Part shown: positions 28,022 through 35,346 of the stretch, one piece after another
Layout: each line of letters starts with the position of its first letter
Position numbering within the stretch: the first letter of the stretch is position 1
NCBI RefSeq assembly: GCF_014323665.1
Contig: NZ_JABVEB010000011.1
Span: forward strand, 26,593-90,592
Length of the DNA stretch: 64,000 bases
From: Actinomadura sp. HBU206391
Lineage (GTDB): Bacteria > Actinomycetota > Actinomycetes > Streptosporangiales > Streptosporangiaceae
Direction of reading: 5' to 3'
Notes under the pieces: generated by a model
What the model saw: the letters and a program-made list of their open reading frames with translations, nothing else
What the model was told of the DNA's origin: nothing
Database searches by the model: none
Program-made: the position numbers and the translations under genes

Positions 28022-28942
28022 ATGAGACGCCGCATTTTCTTGATGTCGGTCGCGATCACGGCATCAATGGGGATTTCCTCGGCCAGGGCCGGTGATGAAC
28101 CGCCCGTCGAGCTCTGGCGCCAGCAGACGATCGGGCCCAATCTCTCCTTGCACACGCGCGACGTCGCAGGCAGGCTGCGCGACGTCACCTACGTGGACAT
28201 CGACGGTCATGCCGTGACCGAGGGCGACATCTCGCTCGGCCGGATCGCCGATGTGGCCCGCGGCAGGCCGCACTTCCCGGGCGTGCTTCCCGGAGGGGAG
28301 CCCCCTCCGCCCGGGCCGCAGGGGGCGCCGCAGGACACCTGCACGCCAGGCGCCTCGGGGGCGGCCGTCAGTGACACGTCAGCGCTGTGGCCGAAGGGGA
28401 GGGTGCCGTACGTGTTCGATCCGGGTCTGCCGGCGGCCGTGCGCAAGACGGTCGAGGAGGCCGTCGCCGACTTCACCGCCGGGACGTGCGTCCGCTTCGT
28501 GCCGCGGACCGACGTGGGCGCCTTCGTCCGGATCTTCGCGGGCACCGGCTGCTATTCGATGCTGGGCATGAAAGGCGGGCGGCAGGACCTTTCGCTCGGC
28601 AGCGGTTGCAATTACATGGGCACGGTCGTGCACGAGTTGATGCATGTCATCGGTTTCCACCACGAGCACAACCGGTCGGACCGGGACGGTTCGGTCGACG
28701 TCCACCTCGAGAACGTGACACCGGCCTATCATTCCCAGTTCCAGCGGATGGAGGCTGCTCGGAACCGGCTGTTCGGCGACTTCGACCAGAACTCGGTGAT
28801 GATCTACGGGAACAGGGCGTTCTCCGCCAACGGGCTCGACACCTTGGTCGCGAAGAACGGCCGGCCGCTGACCGATCCGTACGCCAAGACGGGATTCAGC
28901 GCGGCCGACCTGATCGCGATCCGCCAGATGTACGGCTGCTGA
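28022..28942 (+). CDS. Secreted astacin-like (M12A) zinc metallopeptidase
   Basis: A 306-residue protein. The signal peptide is about residues 1-23 (MRRRIFLMSVAITASMGISS, ARA cleavage-like end). The catalytic zinc motif HELMHVIGFHHEHNRSDRD at about 204-222 matches HExxHxxGxxHExxRxDRD of astacins. SVMIYG serves as the Met-turn about 37 residues later, although astacins usually have MHY. A pro-segment of about 90 residues with DTC near residue 106 could include a Cys switch. Other Cys residues could form disulfides outside the cell. Confidence 0.88.
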   Translation: MRRRIFLMSVAITASMGISSARAGDEPPVELWRQQTIGPNLSLHTRDVAGRLRDVTYVDIDGHAVTEGDISLGRIADVARGRPHFPGVLPGGEPPPPGPQGAPQDTCTPGASGAAVSDTSALWPKGRVPYVFDPGLPAAVRKTVEEAVADFTAGTCVRFVPRTDVGAFVRIFAGTGCYSMLGMKGGRQDLSLGSGCNYMGTVVHELMHVIGFHHEHNRSDRDGSVDVHLENVTPAYHSQFQRMEAARNRLFGDFDQNSVMIYGNRAFSANGLDTLVAKNGRPLTDPYAKTGFSAADLIAIRQMYGC

Positions 28943-28980
28943 CGACATCAGGGGCAGGCCGCACCGGGCCCGCCTCATGC

Positions 28981-29595
28981 TCATTCCGTCGTGCGGCCGA
29001 GATAGGTGACGGGGCCGGGGTCGGTGACCGGGATCTCGTGGAAGCCCACGCGGTCGTAGAAGGCCCGGGCGGCGGTGTTCGTCGGCACCATGCCGAGGTG
29101 GACGGCGGGCACCCCCGCTCGGCGCAGGGCGCCGAGAAAGGCGTCCATCAACGTACGGCCGTGGCCCTGGCGCTGGAAGTCGGGCAGCAGATCGATGTGG
29201 AGATGGGCCGGGTAGGCGGCGAGTTCCGGCACGACCATGCGCTCGGGGTTGTGCATGAGGGCGATCATCGCCTCGCTCGGTGTACGGGGCGGACCGGTGA
29301 GAGCGGGATAGCGCTCGACCAGGGTCGGCAGCCACGAGTCGCGGTACCTCTTGACGAAGGCGACGGTGTCGGCGGTGCCGAGGATGTACCCGACCGCCCG
29401 CTGTCCGTCGTCGAGAACGAAGGTCAGCTCCGGCTCGAGTTCGGCGTACGGTGCGGCGAAGATGCTCGGCATCAGATCCGGGTCGGGGTAGATGTGCCGG
29501 GAGTCCCCGCCTTCGTGCGCGGTGCGCACACAGATGTCGTACAGCGCCGCGCGGTCCTCCGGACGGTACGGCCGGACGATGGGATATGTGGTCAC
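28981..29595 (-). CDS. GNAT family N-acetyltransferase
   Basis: A protein of about 204 residues starting VTTYPIVRPYRPEDRAALYDIC. Motif A of the acetyl-CoA site is HIDLLPDFQRQGHGRTLMDAFL (Q/RxxGxG/A), followed by VHLGMVPTNTAARAFYDRVGFHEI, the usual motif B. An upstream in-frame TTG at 29601 would add two residues; GTG is preferred. The substrate is unknown. It is convergent with the astacin-like gene, 38 bases apart. Confidence 0.85.
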   Translation of the reverse strand: MTTYPIVRPYRPEDRAALYDICVRTAHEGGDSRHIYPDPDLMPSIFAAPYAELEPELTFVLDDGQRAVGYILGTADTVAFVKRYRDSWLPTLVERYPALTGPPRTPSEAMIALMHNPERMVVPELAAYPAHLHIDLLPDFQRQGHGRTLMDAFLGALRRAGVPAVHLGMVPTNTAARAFYDRVGFHEIPVTDPGPVTYLGRTTE

Positions 29596-29661
29596 GTGCA
29601 AATCATGCCCGGGTTTGCGACCTCTCGGGCGGCCGGGCCATGAGGTCGGCCGAGCTCGCGG

Positions 29662-30246
29662 TCAGAGGGCCGGCGGGCTCAGGAAGAGCGCCGAGAGCCG
29701 GGGCAGCCGTTTACGCATCTGGTCGGCGTCGTCGAAGTCGAATTCCTCACCCATGTCGGGCTCCTCCTCCTCATCCTCCCGCCCGTCCTGGTAGCGGTCC
29801 CAGGCCTCCTCGTAGGCGTCCGCGCCTGCGCCCGTGAGCCGCTCGTACGCCACGTTGCCCGCGGCCCCGACCTCCTCGTAGAAGATGGCACTATCGCCGC
29901 GGGAGCCGGAGCCGGACCCCGATCCGGCCGCGGCCTCGATCACAGCCGGGTGGTCGGCGAGATCGTCCGGTGACCGCGCCGCCTTCTCGAACCAGTCACG
30001 GCCGAGCGCGACCAGGCCGGCCTGGAAGTCCATGAAACCGTCGTCGGAGCAACCGCCGCCGATGAGATACGCGGCGGCCCAGACATCCCAGCGGTACACG
30101 GCATCGGTTACCTGGTCGAACCGATACTCGAACTCGAGGATCGCCTGCTCTGGGCCCACGGCGAGCCGGTCCACCAGTGCTTCGTAGAACGGCTTGTCGC
30201 CGGTGCGCGCGGATTCGACGATGTCCCAGAACTCTTCTGTGTTCAC
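29662..30246 (-). CDS. DUF4240 domain protein with acidic tail
   Basis: A protein of about 194 residues starting at GTG 30246 (VNTEEFWDIVESAR). DUF4240 features are FYEALVDRLA, YRWDVWAAAYLIGGGCSDDGFMDF and GLVALGRDWFEKAA. The second half has a short GSGSGSGS run and a very acidic stretch (EDEEEEPDMGEEFDFDD). The frame is open upstream, but the conserved domain begins at this GTG. Function is unknown. It is divergent from the YciI gene. Confidence 0.8.
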   Translation of the reverse strand: MNTEEFWDIVESARTGDKPFYEALVDRLAVGPEQAILEFEYRFDQVTDAVYRWDVWAAAYLIGGGCSDDGFMDFQAGLVALGRDWFEKAARSPDDLADHPAVIEAAAGSGSGSGSRGDSAIFYEEVGAAGNVAYERLTGAGADAYEEAWDRYQDGREDEEEEPDMGEEFDFDDADQMRKRLPRLSALFLSPPAL

Positions 30247-30385
30247 GGCACGTACTCTGCCATTCGAAGGAGACATCTCGCTCGCGTGACGCATCGCCCC
30301 GAGATGTGCCGCGTGTCGGCGTGTGCGCGGTGAGTATCCGGTGTCACCCGGAAACCGTCGGCCGGTCGGGGCATGATGGCGAGCC

Positions 30386-30724
30386 ATGCTGCATCTTCTG
30401 ATCCTGCGCTACATGGCCGCCAAGTCCGAGGTCGAGCCGCATGTGCCCGGCCACGTCCACTTCCTCGAGCGCTACCACGGCCAGGGCGTCTTCCTGGTCT
30501 CCGGGCCGACGGTGCCGGTCGAGGAGGGCGGGGCCATCATCGCCCGGGGAGTCGACCGCGCGCGGATCGAGGAGATCGCCGTCGAGGATCCCTTCGTGCG
30601 GGCCGGGGTCGCGACCTACCAGGTGGTGACCATCGCGCCAGGACGCGCGCATCCGATGGTGTCCGACCTCCTGACCGCGCCGCTCATTCAGGACGGGATC
30701 GAGCGGGACACGATGCCGTCGTGA
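30386..30724 (+). CDS. YciI-family protein
   Basis: A 112-residue small alpha/beta protein of the dimeric ferredoxin-like fold. Family features are MLHLLILRYMA, HVHFLERYHGQGVFLVSGPTVP and EIAVEDPFVRAGVATYQVV (the DPF motif). YciI proteins are poorly characterised; some act as small dehalogenase-like or sulfur-metabolism enzymes. Its stop codon runs directly into an array of three tandem-repeat types. Confidence 0.85.
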   Translation: MLHLLILRYMAAKSEVEPHVPGHVHFLERYHGQGVFLVSGPTVPVEEGGAIIARGVDRARIEEIAVEDPFVRAGVATYQVVTIAPGRAHPMVSDLLTAPLIQDGIERDTMPS

Positions 30725-30835
30725 TTCATGATTCATGATTCGCGATTCAGGATGACGGCGACGACGGCGATGACGGTGCGCCGGCCGTCGATCCGACCGA
30801 CGTGAATCCGACCGACGTGAATCCGACCGACGTGG
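30723..30835. repeat. Three successive tandem repeats of different unit length
   Basis: Four 7-base units (GATTCAT, GATTCAT, GATTCGC, GATTCAG) fill 30723-30750. Three 9-base units (GAYGACGGY) fill 30751-30777. After 13 bases, three 15-base units (ATCCGACCGACGTGA, last base varying) fill 30791-30835. The last two families would read DDG and PTDVN repeats in one frame, but no start codon precedes them in that frame. Confidence 0.75.
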
Positions 30836-31272
30836 ATCGGCCGAGTGGAGCCGGTGAAGTGGTTCTGGCGGAGTGGTCCTGGCGGGTCGGGCGCCCGGCG
30901 CATGCCGGGACGCGCGGGCGGTCAGTAGGGGAGAACCCGTCCGGAAGGGGTCCGCAGGTCGGGCGTGGCAGGCTGACGCGGAGGTCTGGGACGTTTGACA
31001 AGCTGCTGCCGTGTCATGCTGATCATTTCCCCCCTTCTGGCAACCGCTAATCGGTAGATCTCTGTGAATCCCTCTTCCAGGTTCGGTCATGCTCGCGCAA
31101 TGGCCGGGGTGAGGGGTTTCATGCCGGGCCCGGCGCACGGCGCGGACGTCAGCATGCAGCCGGGCACGCCCGCCGGCACGTTCTTCATTCCGGCGACGGC
31201 CGGACGCGTGGTGGCTTGTGGTCGTCGTCGTGCGCGGGAAGCGTAGAGATACAGCGAAGTTCGCTCTCACAC
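30836..31272. other. Gene-poor stretch between yciI and the isochorismatase-like gene
   Basis: No ORF here has a recognisable family or a good ribosome site. A perfect TTGACA at 30995-31000 has only a weak -10 partner (CTGATC at 31019) and no gene close behind. It might drive a small RNA; otherwise I see nothing supportable. Confidence 0.35.
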
Positions 31273-31278
31273 TAGGAT
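31273..31278 (+). promoter_or_regulatory. Candidate -10 element for the isochorismatase-like gene
   Basis: TAGGAT lies 8 bases before the ATG at 31287, so the transcript would start at or one to two bases before the codon. No ribosome site is visible in the gap (CCCCGGAC). Confidence 0.4.
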
Positions 31279-31286
31279 CCCCGGAC

Positions 31287-31811
31287 ATGGTTGAGACGAT
31301 TGATCCCCATCAGACCGCATTTGTCGCCATCGATCTGCAGGTCCGGATCGTGGGCCGGGAAACGGCGCCGCACACCGGCGCCGACGTCGTACGGCAGTGC
31401 ATGCGCCTCGCGGAGGCCTTCCGGGAAAAGGGCGGCCACGTCGTGATCGTGCAGGCGGAACGTCCCGGAGAGGAAACCCAGCCACCCGGCAGTGAACTGG
31501 TGAGCGAGATGGCGCCGCAGGCGGGCGATCTCCTCATCACCAAGCACACCTGGGGCGCGTTCCACGACACCGGGCTGCACGAGCAACTGCGGAGGCGGGG
31601 CGTCACGACGCTCGCGCTGGCCGGTATCGCGACCAACTTCGGCGTCGAGTCGACCGCGCGCGCGGCGGACGAGCACGGCTACCGGCTGCTGCTGGTCGAG
31701 GACGCCATGGCGGGTCTGGACGCCGGCGACCACGCCTTCGCGATCACGAGGATCTTCCCGGTCCTCGGCACCGTGTGCTCGACGGACGAACTGCTCGCGG
31801 CCCTCGGCTAG
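31287..31811 (+). CDS. Isochorismatase-like hydrolase lacking the usual catalytic Cys
   Basis: A 174-residue alpha/beta hydrolase of the isochorismatase superfamily. The Asp of the triad is in FVAIDLQVRI and the Lys in LLITKHTWGAF. The position of the nucleophile (normally T-N-x-C-V-E-S-T) reads ATNFGVESTARAA, so Cys is replaced by Gly. True isochorismatases also lack this Cys, whereas amidohydrolase members need it; the protein may be a vinyl-ether hydrolase or inactive. The ATG at 31287 fits the conserved N-terminus. Its stop overlaps the convergent ABC permease stop (CTAG). Confidence 0.8.
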   Translation: MVETIDPHQTAFVAIDLQVRIVGRETAPHTGADVVRQCMRLAEAFREKGGHVVIVQAERPGEETQPPGSELVSEMAPQAGDLLITKHTWGAFHDTGLHEQLRRRGVTTLALAGIATNFGVESTARAADEHGYRLLLVEDAMAGLDAGDHAFAITRIFPVLGTVCSTDELLAALG

Positions 31812-32638
31812 GAGACCACGTCCTTCGACTGGAACCGCCGGAACGCCAGCGCGAGCAGGACGACCGCGTAGGAGAACGACAACGCGGTGCCCTTCGCCAT
31901 CCCCGACCACTGGATCGAGGGCTGCAGGGCGTCCATCCAGGCGTACATCCAGTGCGAGGGCAGGAACTGCCGCCAGTCGCCCAGCGCGGTGACCGCGTCG
32001 AGGATGTTGCTGACGATGACCAGCCCGACGGCTCCGCCCACGGCCCCGAGCGGAGAATCCGTCGTCACCGACAGCAGGAACGCCAGTGCGGCGACGACGA
32101 GCTGGCTGACCAGCGCGTAGCCGACCATGAGCGCCATCCGGCTCAGCGCGCTCCCGGCGGGCAGTGCCGAGCCGCCGGTCGGCAGCCGCATATCGTCCCA
32201 GCCGAACGCGAGCGTGCCCGCGACCAGTGCCATGAGCGGCAGGGTCACCACGGCGGCGGTCGCGTATCCCAGCGCCACGATCAGCTTCTGGCGCAGCAGC
32301 CGGGCGCGCGGCACCGGGGCGGCGAGCAGGTAGCGCAGCGACGACCAGTTGGCCTCGCTCGCCACGGTGTCGCCGCAGAAGAGGGCCACCGCCACCACGA
32401 GCAGGAAGCCCGCCGACACGAACAAGGTGAAGGCCGTGAAGTTCAGTCCGCTGTCGGTGGCCACGGTCACGAGTCCCGGCGCGCCGTTCCCCTCCGGGTC
32501 GCCGCCGACCTGGAAGGCGGCCACGAGCAACCAGGGCAGCAGGAGCAGGATGACGAACGCCACGAGCGTGCGGCGCCGCCGGAACTGGCGGACGGCCTCG
32601 ACGCGAAGCGGCAGCGTGCGGCCCGCCTGGTAGGTCAT
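31808..32638 (-). CDS. ABC-2 type transporter permease
   Basis: A 276-residue membrane protein starting MTYQAGRTLPLRVEAVRQF. It has six predicted helices, including RTLVAFVILLLLPWLLVAA, FVSAGFLLVVAVALFCG and SFSYAVVLLALAFRRF at the C-terminus, with the loop WSSLRYLLAAPVPRARLL typical of ABC-2 permeases. It should pair with the ATPase domain encoded directly upstream; the start and stop overlap (ATGA). The substrate is unknown. Confidence 0.85.
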   Translation of the reverse strand: MTYQAGRTLPLRVEAVRQFRRRRTLVAFVILLLLPWLLVAAFQVGGDPEGNGAPGLVTVATDSGLNFTAFTLFVSAGFLLVVAVALFCGDTVASEANWSSLRYLLAAPVPRARLLRQKLIVALGYATAAVVTLPLMALVAGTLAFGWDDMRLPTGGSALPAGSALSRMALMVGYALVSQLVVAALAFLLSVTTDSPLGAVGGAVGLVIVSNILDAVTALGDWRQFLPSHWMYAWMDALQPSIQWSGMAKGTALSFSYAVVLLALAFRRFQSKDVVS

Positions 32639-35154
32639 GAGCCCTCCCCGATGATGGCGAGGAACGCGTCCTCGAGCCGGCGCTCCGTACCGACTATCTC
32701 CGCGACCGGGCCGTCCGCGACCTTCCTGCCGTGGGACATCACGACCACGTGCGTGCAGGTCTGCTCGACCTCCGCGAGCAGGTGGCTCGAGACGATGACC
32801 GTCCGTCCGCCCCCGTCCACGGTGCCGTTCCCGTCCGGGCCGGCCGCGTAGCGCTGCAGTACGGCCCGCATCTCGCGGATCTGGGGCGGGTCGAGGCCGT
32901 TGGTCGGCTCGTCGAGCACGAGCAGGTCGGGCAGGCCGAGCATGGCCTGCGCGATGGCCAGCCGCTGCCGCATGCCCTGGGAGTACGTCCGTACCGGCCG
33001 GTCGAGGGCGGCGCCGAGATCGGCGATCCGCAACGCCTCGGCCGTGTGCGCCTCCTTGCGCGGGCGTCCGGTGGCCCGCCAGTACAGCTCCAGGTTGTCC
33101 CGGCCGGACAGATGCGGCAGAAAGCCCGGGCCCTCCACGAACGAGCCGAGCCGGGCCAGTACCGCCGCGCCCGGCGTGACCCGGTGGCCGAAGATCCGGA
33201 TCTCGCCCTGGCCGGGATGGATGAGCCCCATGAGCATGCGCAGCGTGGTGGTCTTGCCCGCACCGTTCGGGCCGAGGAGCCCTAGCACCTGCCCCCTCTC
33301 CACCCGCAGGGACAGATCGTCCACGGCCAGATGCCCGTTGGCGTACGCCTTGGTCAGCCCGGTGATCTCCAGCGGCACCTCGGCCAGCTCCGCGTCGAAG
33401 GACCCCGGCCGACGGCGCCGGCCGGCCGACACGAGCACCAGTGCGATGACGATCGCGCCGAGCGGCATCAGCCAGGTCCACGCGGGCGGTGGCGCGGCCG
33501 GGGTCCGCAGCGGGGGCACGGTGGGCACGGTGAGACCCGATGCCGCCGCGACCTTGTACGCGGCCGGCTTGGCGGGCCCGGCGAAGCCCATGTCGGTGGT
33601 GGTCAGCACCAGTCGCAGCCGGTGGCCCTGGGCGAAGCGGTAGTCGAGCGCGGGCAGTGTCACGTCGACCGTCCGTCCCTTGGCGGCGTTCTCGACGCGG
33701 AGCGGCGCGGCGATCCGCCGGGCCGGAGTGGCCGTGCCCCCGCCGACGTCGTACAGCTTGGCGAACAGCGTCGCGTCGGGGTCGCCGGTGACGCGAAGCC
33801 GTACGGTCGGGGCGCCGGTCACCCGCAGCGGCTCCCGCAGCGGCGCGGTGTCGAAGGTCGCGACCTGGCCCGGCATGTCGAGGGGCAGGGCGTTCGCCGC
33901 CGCGCCGCCGCCGAGGTCGCCCAGGTTACCCAGATCGCCCAGGTTGCTGAGCGCACCGAGCCCGGGCAGCGCCGAGATCGAGGCGGGTGATCCGCCGGCG
34001 GGGTTCTGCACCGTCTGCTCACGGCCGCTCAGCGGCAGGGCGGAACGGCTGCCGCCGCTCAGCCCCGGATAGGACCGCGCCGTCGCGGCGTCGATGACGA
34101 TCTGCTGGGTGGAGGAGTCGATGCCGCCGGCCCGGGTGACGGTGAAGGCGGGAGCCGAGCCCGGCCGGTCGCGCAGCCAGTGGTCGAACCAGCCGCGCAC
34201 CAGTCCGCGCACCCGTGCGGTCTCGGGGTCACCGCCGTCGTGGCCGCCCTGGAACCACGCCATCGAGACGGGTGTGCCGGCCCGCGCGATGGCGGCCGCG
34301 TTGGCGTCGGCCTGATCGAGCGGGAACAGCGAGTCCGACTGCCCCTGGATCAGCAGGGTCGGCGCCTTGATCTGGCCGGCCACCGCCGCCGGGCTCGATC
34401 GGCGCAGCGTCCTGACGGCGTCCTCGGTCGGGCGGCCGGTCTCGGCGACCTTCTGGTACATCGAGCACAGCGACGGCAGGAATCGTCCACAGGCTGTGGA
34501 TCCCGACCCGCCGGTGAAGAAGATGCCCGCCCACAGCTTCTTGAAGACGCCGTGCTCTGGGCCGGCGGCACCGCCCCCGGGGAACAGGGCGTCCGCCAGG
34601 TCATGCCAGGTGATCTGCGGTGCGATCGCGTCGACCCGGCGGTCGTGGCCGGCCGCGAGCAGCGAGATGGCGCCGCCGTAGGACTCGCCCGCGATGCCGA
34701 CGCGCGGGTCGCCGGGGCCGTCGAGGCGGACCTCGGGCCGGCGGGCCAGCCAGTCGACCAACTGCCGTACGTCCTTCACCTCGTAGTCGGGCGAGTTGAG
34801 GGCGATCTCGCCGGTGGAGGCACCGAAGCCCCGCGCCGACCAGGTCAAGACGGCATAACCGGCCCGGGCGAGTTCGACGGCCTCGGCCCGGGTGTCGTCC
34901 TTGGAGCCGCCGAAGCCGTGCGCGAGCAGCACCGCCGGCGCCTTCGCCGACCCCTGCGGCCGGAAGAACGTCGTGTCGAGGGTGACGCGCTGGTCGTCGC
35001 GCGGCCCGTCGACCACCTGGATGCGCCGGTTCTCGGTACGCACCGGCGGCCCGCCGTCCCGCGTCACGCCCCACGCGATACCGCCGCCGGCGACGAGAAA
35101 GCTTGCCACGGCGACGAAGGCCCAGCGCCGTCGCAGCGCTCCCCGCAGATCCAT
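32635..35154 (-). CDS. Fusion: membrane-anchored S15-type alpha/beta hydrolase plus ABC transporter ATPase
   Basis: A protein of about 839 residues with two unrelated enzymes. An N-terminal membrane anchor (about 10-28) is followed by an X-Pro dipeptidyl-peptidase-like hydrolase: ILLAHGFGG-type loop, nucleophile in GIAGESYGGA, Asp in QGQSDSLFPLD and His in FQGGHDGGD, then a beta-sandwich PepX-C-like domain. A second helix (about 562-580, WLMPLGAIVIALVLVSA) leads to an ABC ATPase with Walker A GPNGAGKTTT (about 628-637), YSQGM signature, Walker B LLVLDEP and switch His. The hydrolase should be outside and the ATPase inside. An ATG at 35181 would add nine residues. Confidence 0.85.
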   Translation of the reverse strand: MDLRGALRRRWAFVAVASFLVAGGGIAWGVTRDGGPPVRTENRRIQVVDGPRDDQRVTLDTTFFRPQGSAKAPAVLLAHGFGGSKDDTRAEAVELARAGYAVLTWSARGFGASTGEIALNSPDYEVKDVRQLVDWLARRPEVRLDGPGDPRVGIAGESYGGAISLLAAGHDRRVDAIAPQITWHDLADALFPGGGAAGPEHGVFKKLWAGIFFTGGSGSTACGRFLPSLCSMYQKVAETGRPTEDAVRTLRRSSPAAVAGQIKAPTLLIQGQSDSLFPLDQADANAAAIARAGTPVSMAWFQGGHDGGDPETARVRGLVRGWFDHWLRDRPGSAPAFTVTRAGGIDSSTQQIVIDAATARSYPGLSGGSRSALPLSGREQTVQNPAGGSPASISALPGLGALSNLGDLGNLGDLGGGAAANALPLDMPGQVATFDTAPLREPLRVTGAPTVRLRVTGDPDATLFAKLYDVGGGTATPARRIAAPLRVENAAKGRTVDVTLPALDYRFAQGHRLRLVLTTTDMGFAGPAKPAAYKVAAASGLTVPTVPPLRTPAAPPPAWTWLMPLGAIVIALVLVSAGRRRRPGSFDAELAEVPLEITGLTKAYANGHLAVDDLSLRVERGQVLGLLGPNGAGKTTTLRMLMGLIHPGQGEIRIFGHRVTPGAAVLARLGSFVEGPGFLPHLSGRDNLELYWRATGRPRKEAHTAEALRIADLGAALDRPVRTYSQGMRQRLAIAQAMLGLPDLLVLDEPTNGLDPPQIREMRAVLQRYAAGPDGNGTVDGGGRTVIVSSHLLAEVEQTCTHVVVMSHGRKVADGPVAEIVGTERRLEDAFLAIIGEGS

Positions 35155-35287
35155 GAACACGACCCTATGCAGCGAAGGCATGCGACTCGGCCGCTCTCGG
35201 GCCGAGATCGCGCGGGCCGGGCTGCGTCACCGGAGGTAGAAGGCAGTACGTCGACAGGAGTATCCCGGCATAATGGGCATTTCATAT

Positions 35288-35300
35288 ATGCACTATGCAT
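35288..35300. promoter_or_regulatory. Small dyad in an AT-rich patch before the MFS gene
   Basis: ATGCACTATGCAT has five-base arms (ATGCA/TGCAT) with a three-base centre, in an AT-rich stretch (35270-35310) between divergent genes. It could be an operator or promoter for the exporter. The evidence is limited to symmetry and position. Confidence 0.3.
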
Positions 35301-35346
35301 CTAACACAGCATCCGGCGAATTGCAATGCCGGGGCAGGGGTGGCGC

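Noticed and set aside
30723..30835. CRISPR or minisatellite gene encoding DDG/PTDVN repeats
   Set aside because: No spacers of uniform length, and no start codon in the frame that would read the repeats as protein.
30802..31050. Possible 82-codon gene starting at a GTG inside the 15-mer repeats
   Set aside because: No ribosome site, start lies inside a tandem repeat, and the sequence has no family-like features.
32635..35154. Hydrolase-ATPase fusion as an assembly artefact
   Set aside because: The frame is continuous through a plausible linker helix, codon use is uniform, and the matching permease overlaps it.
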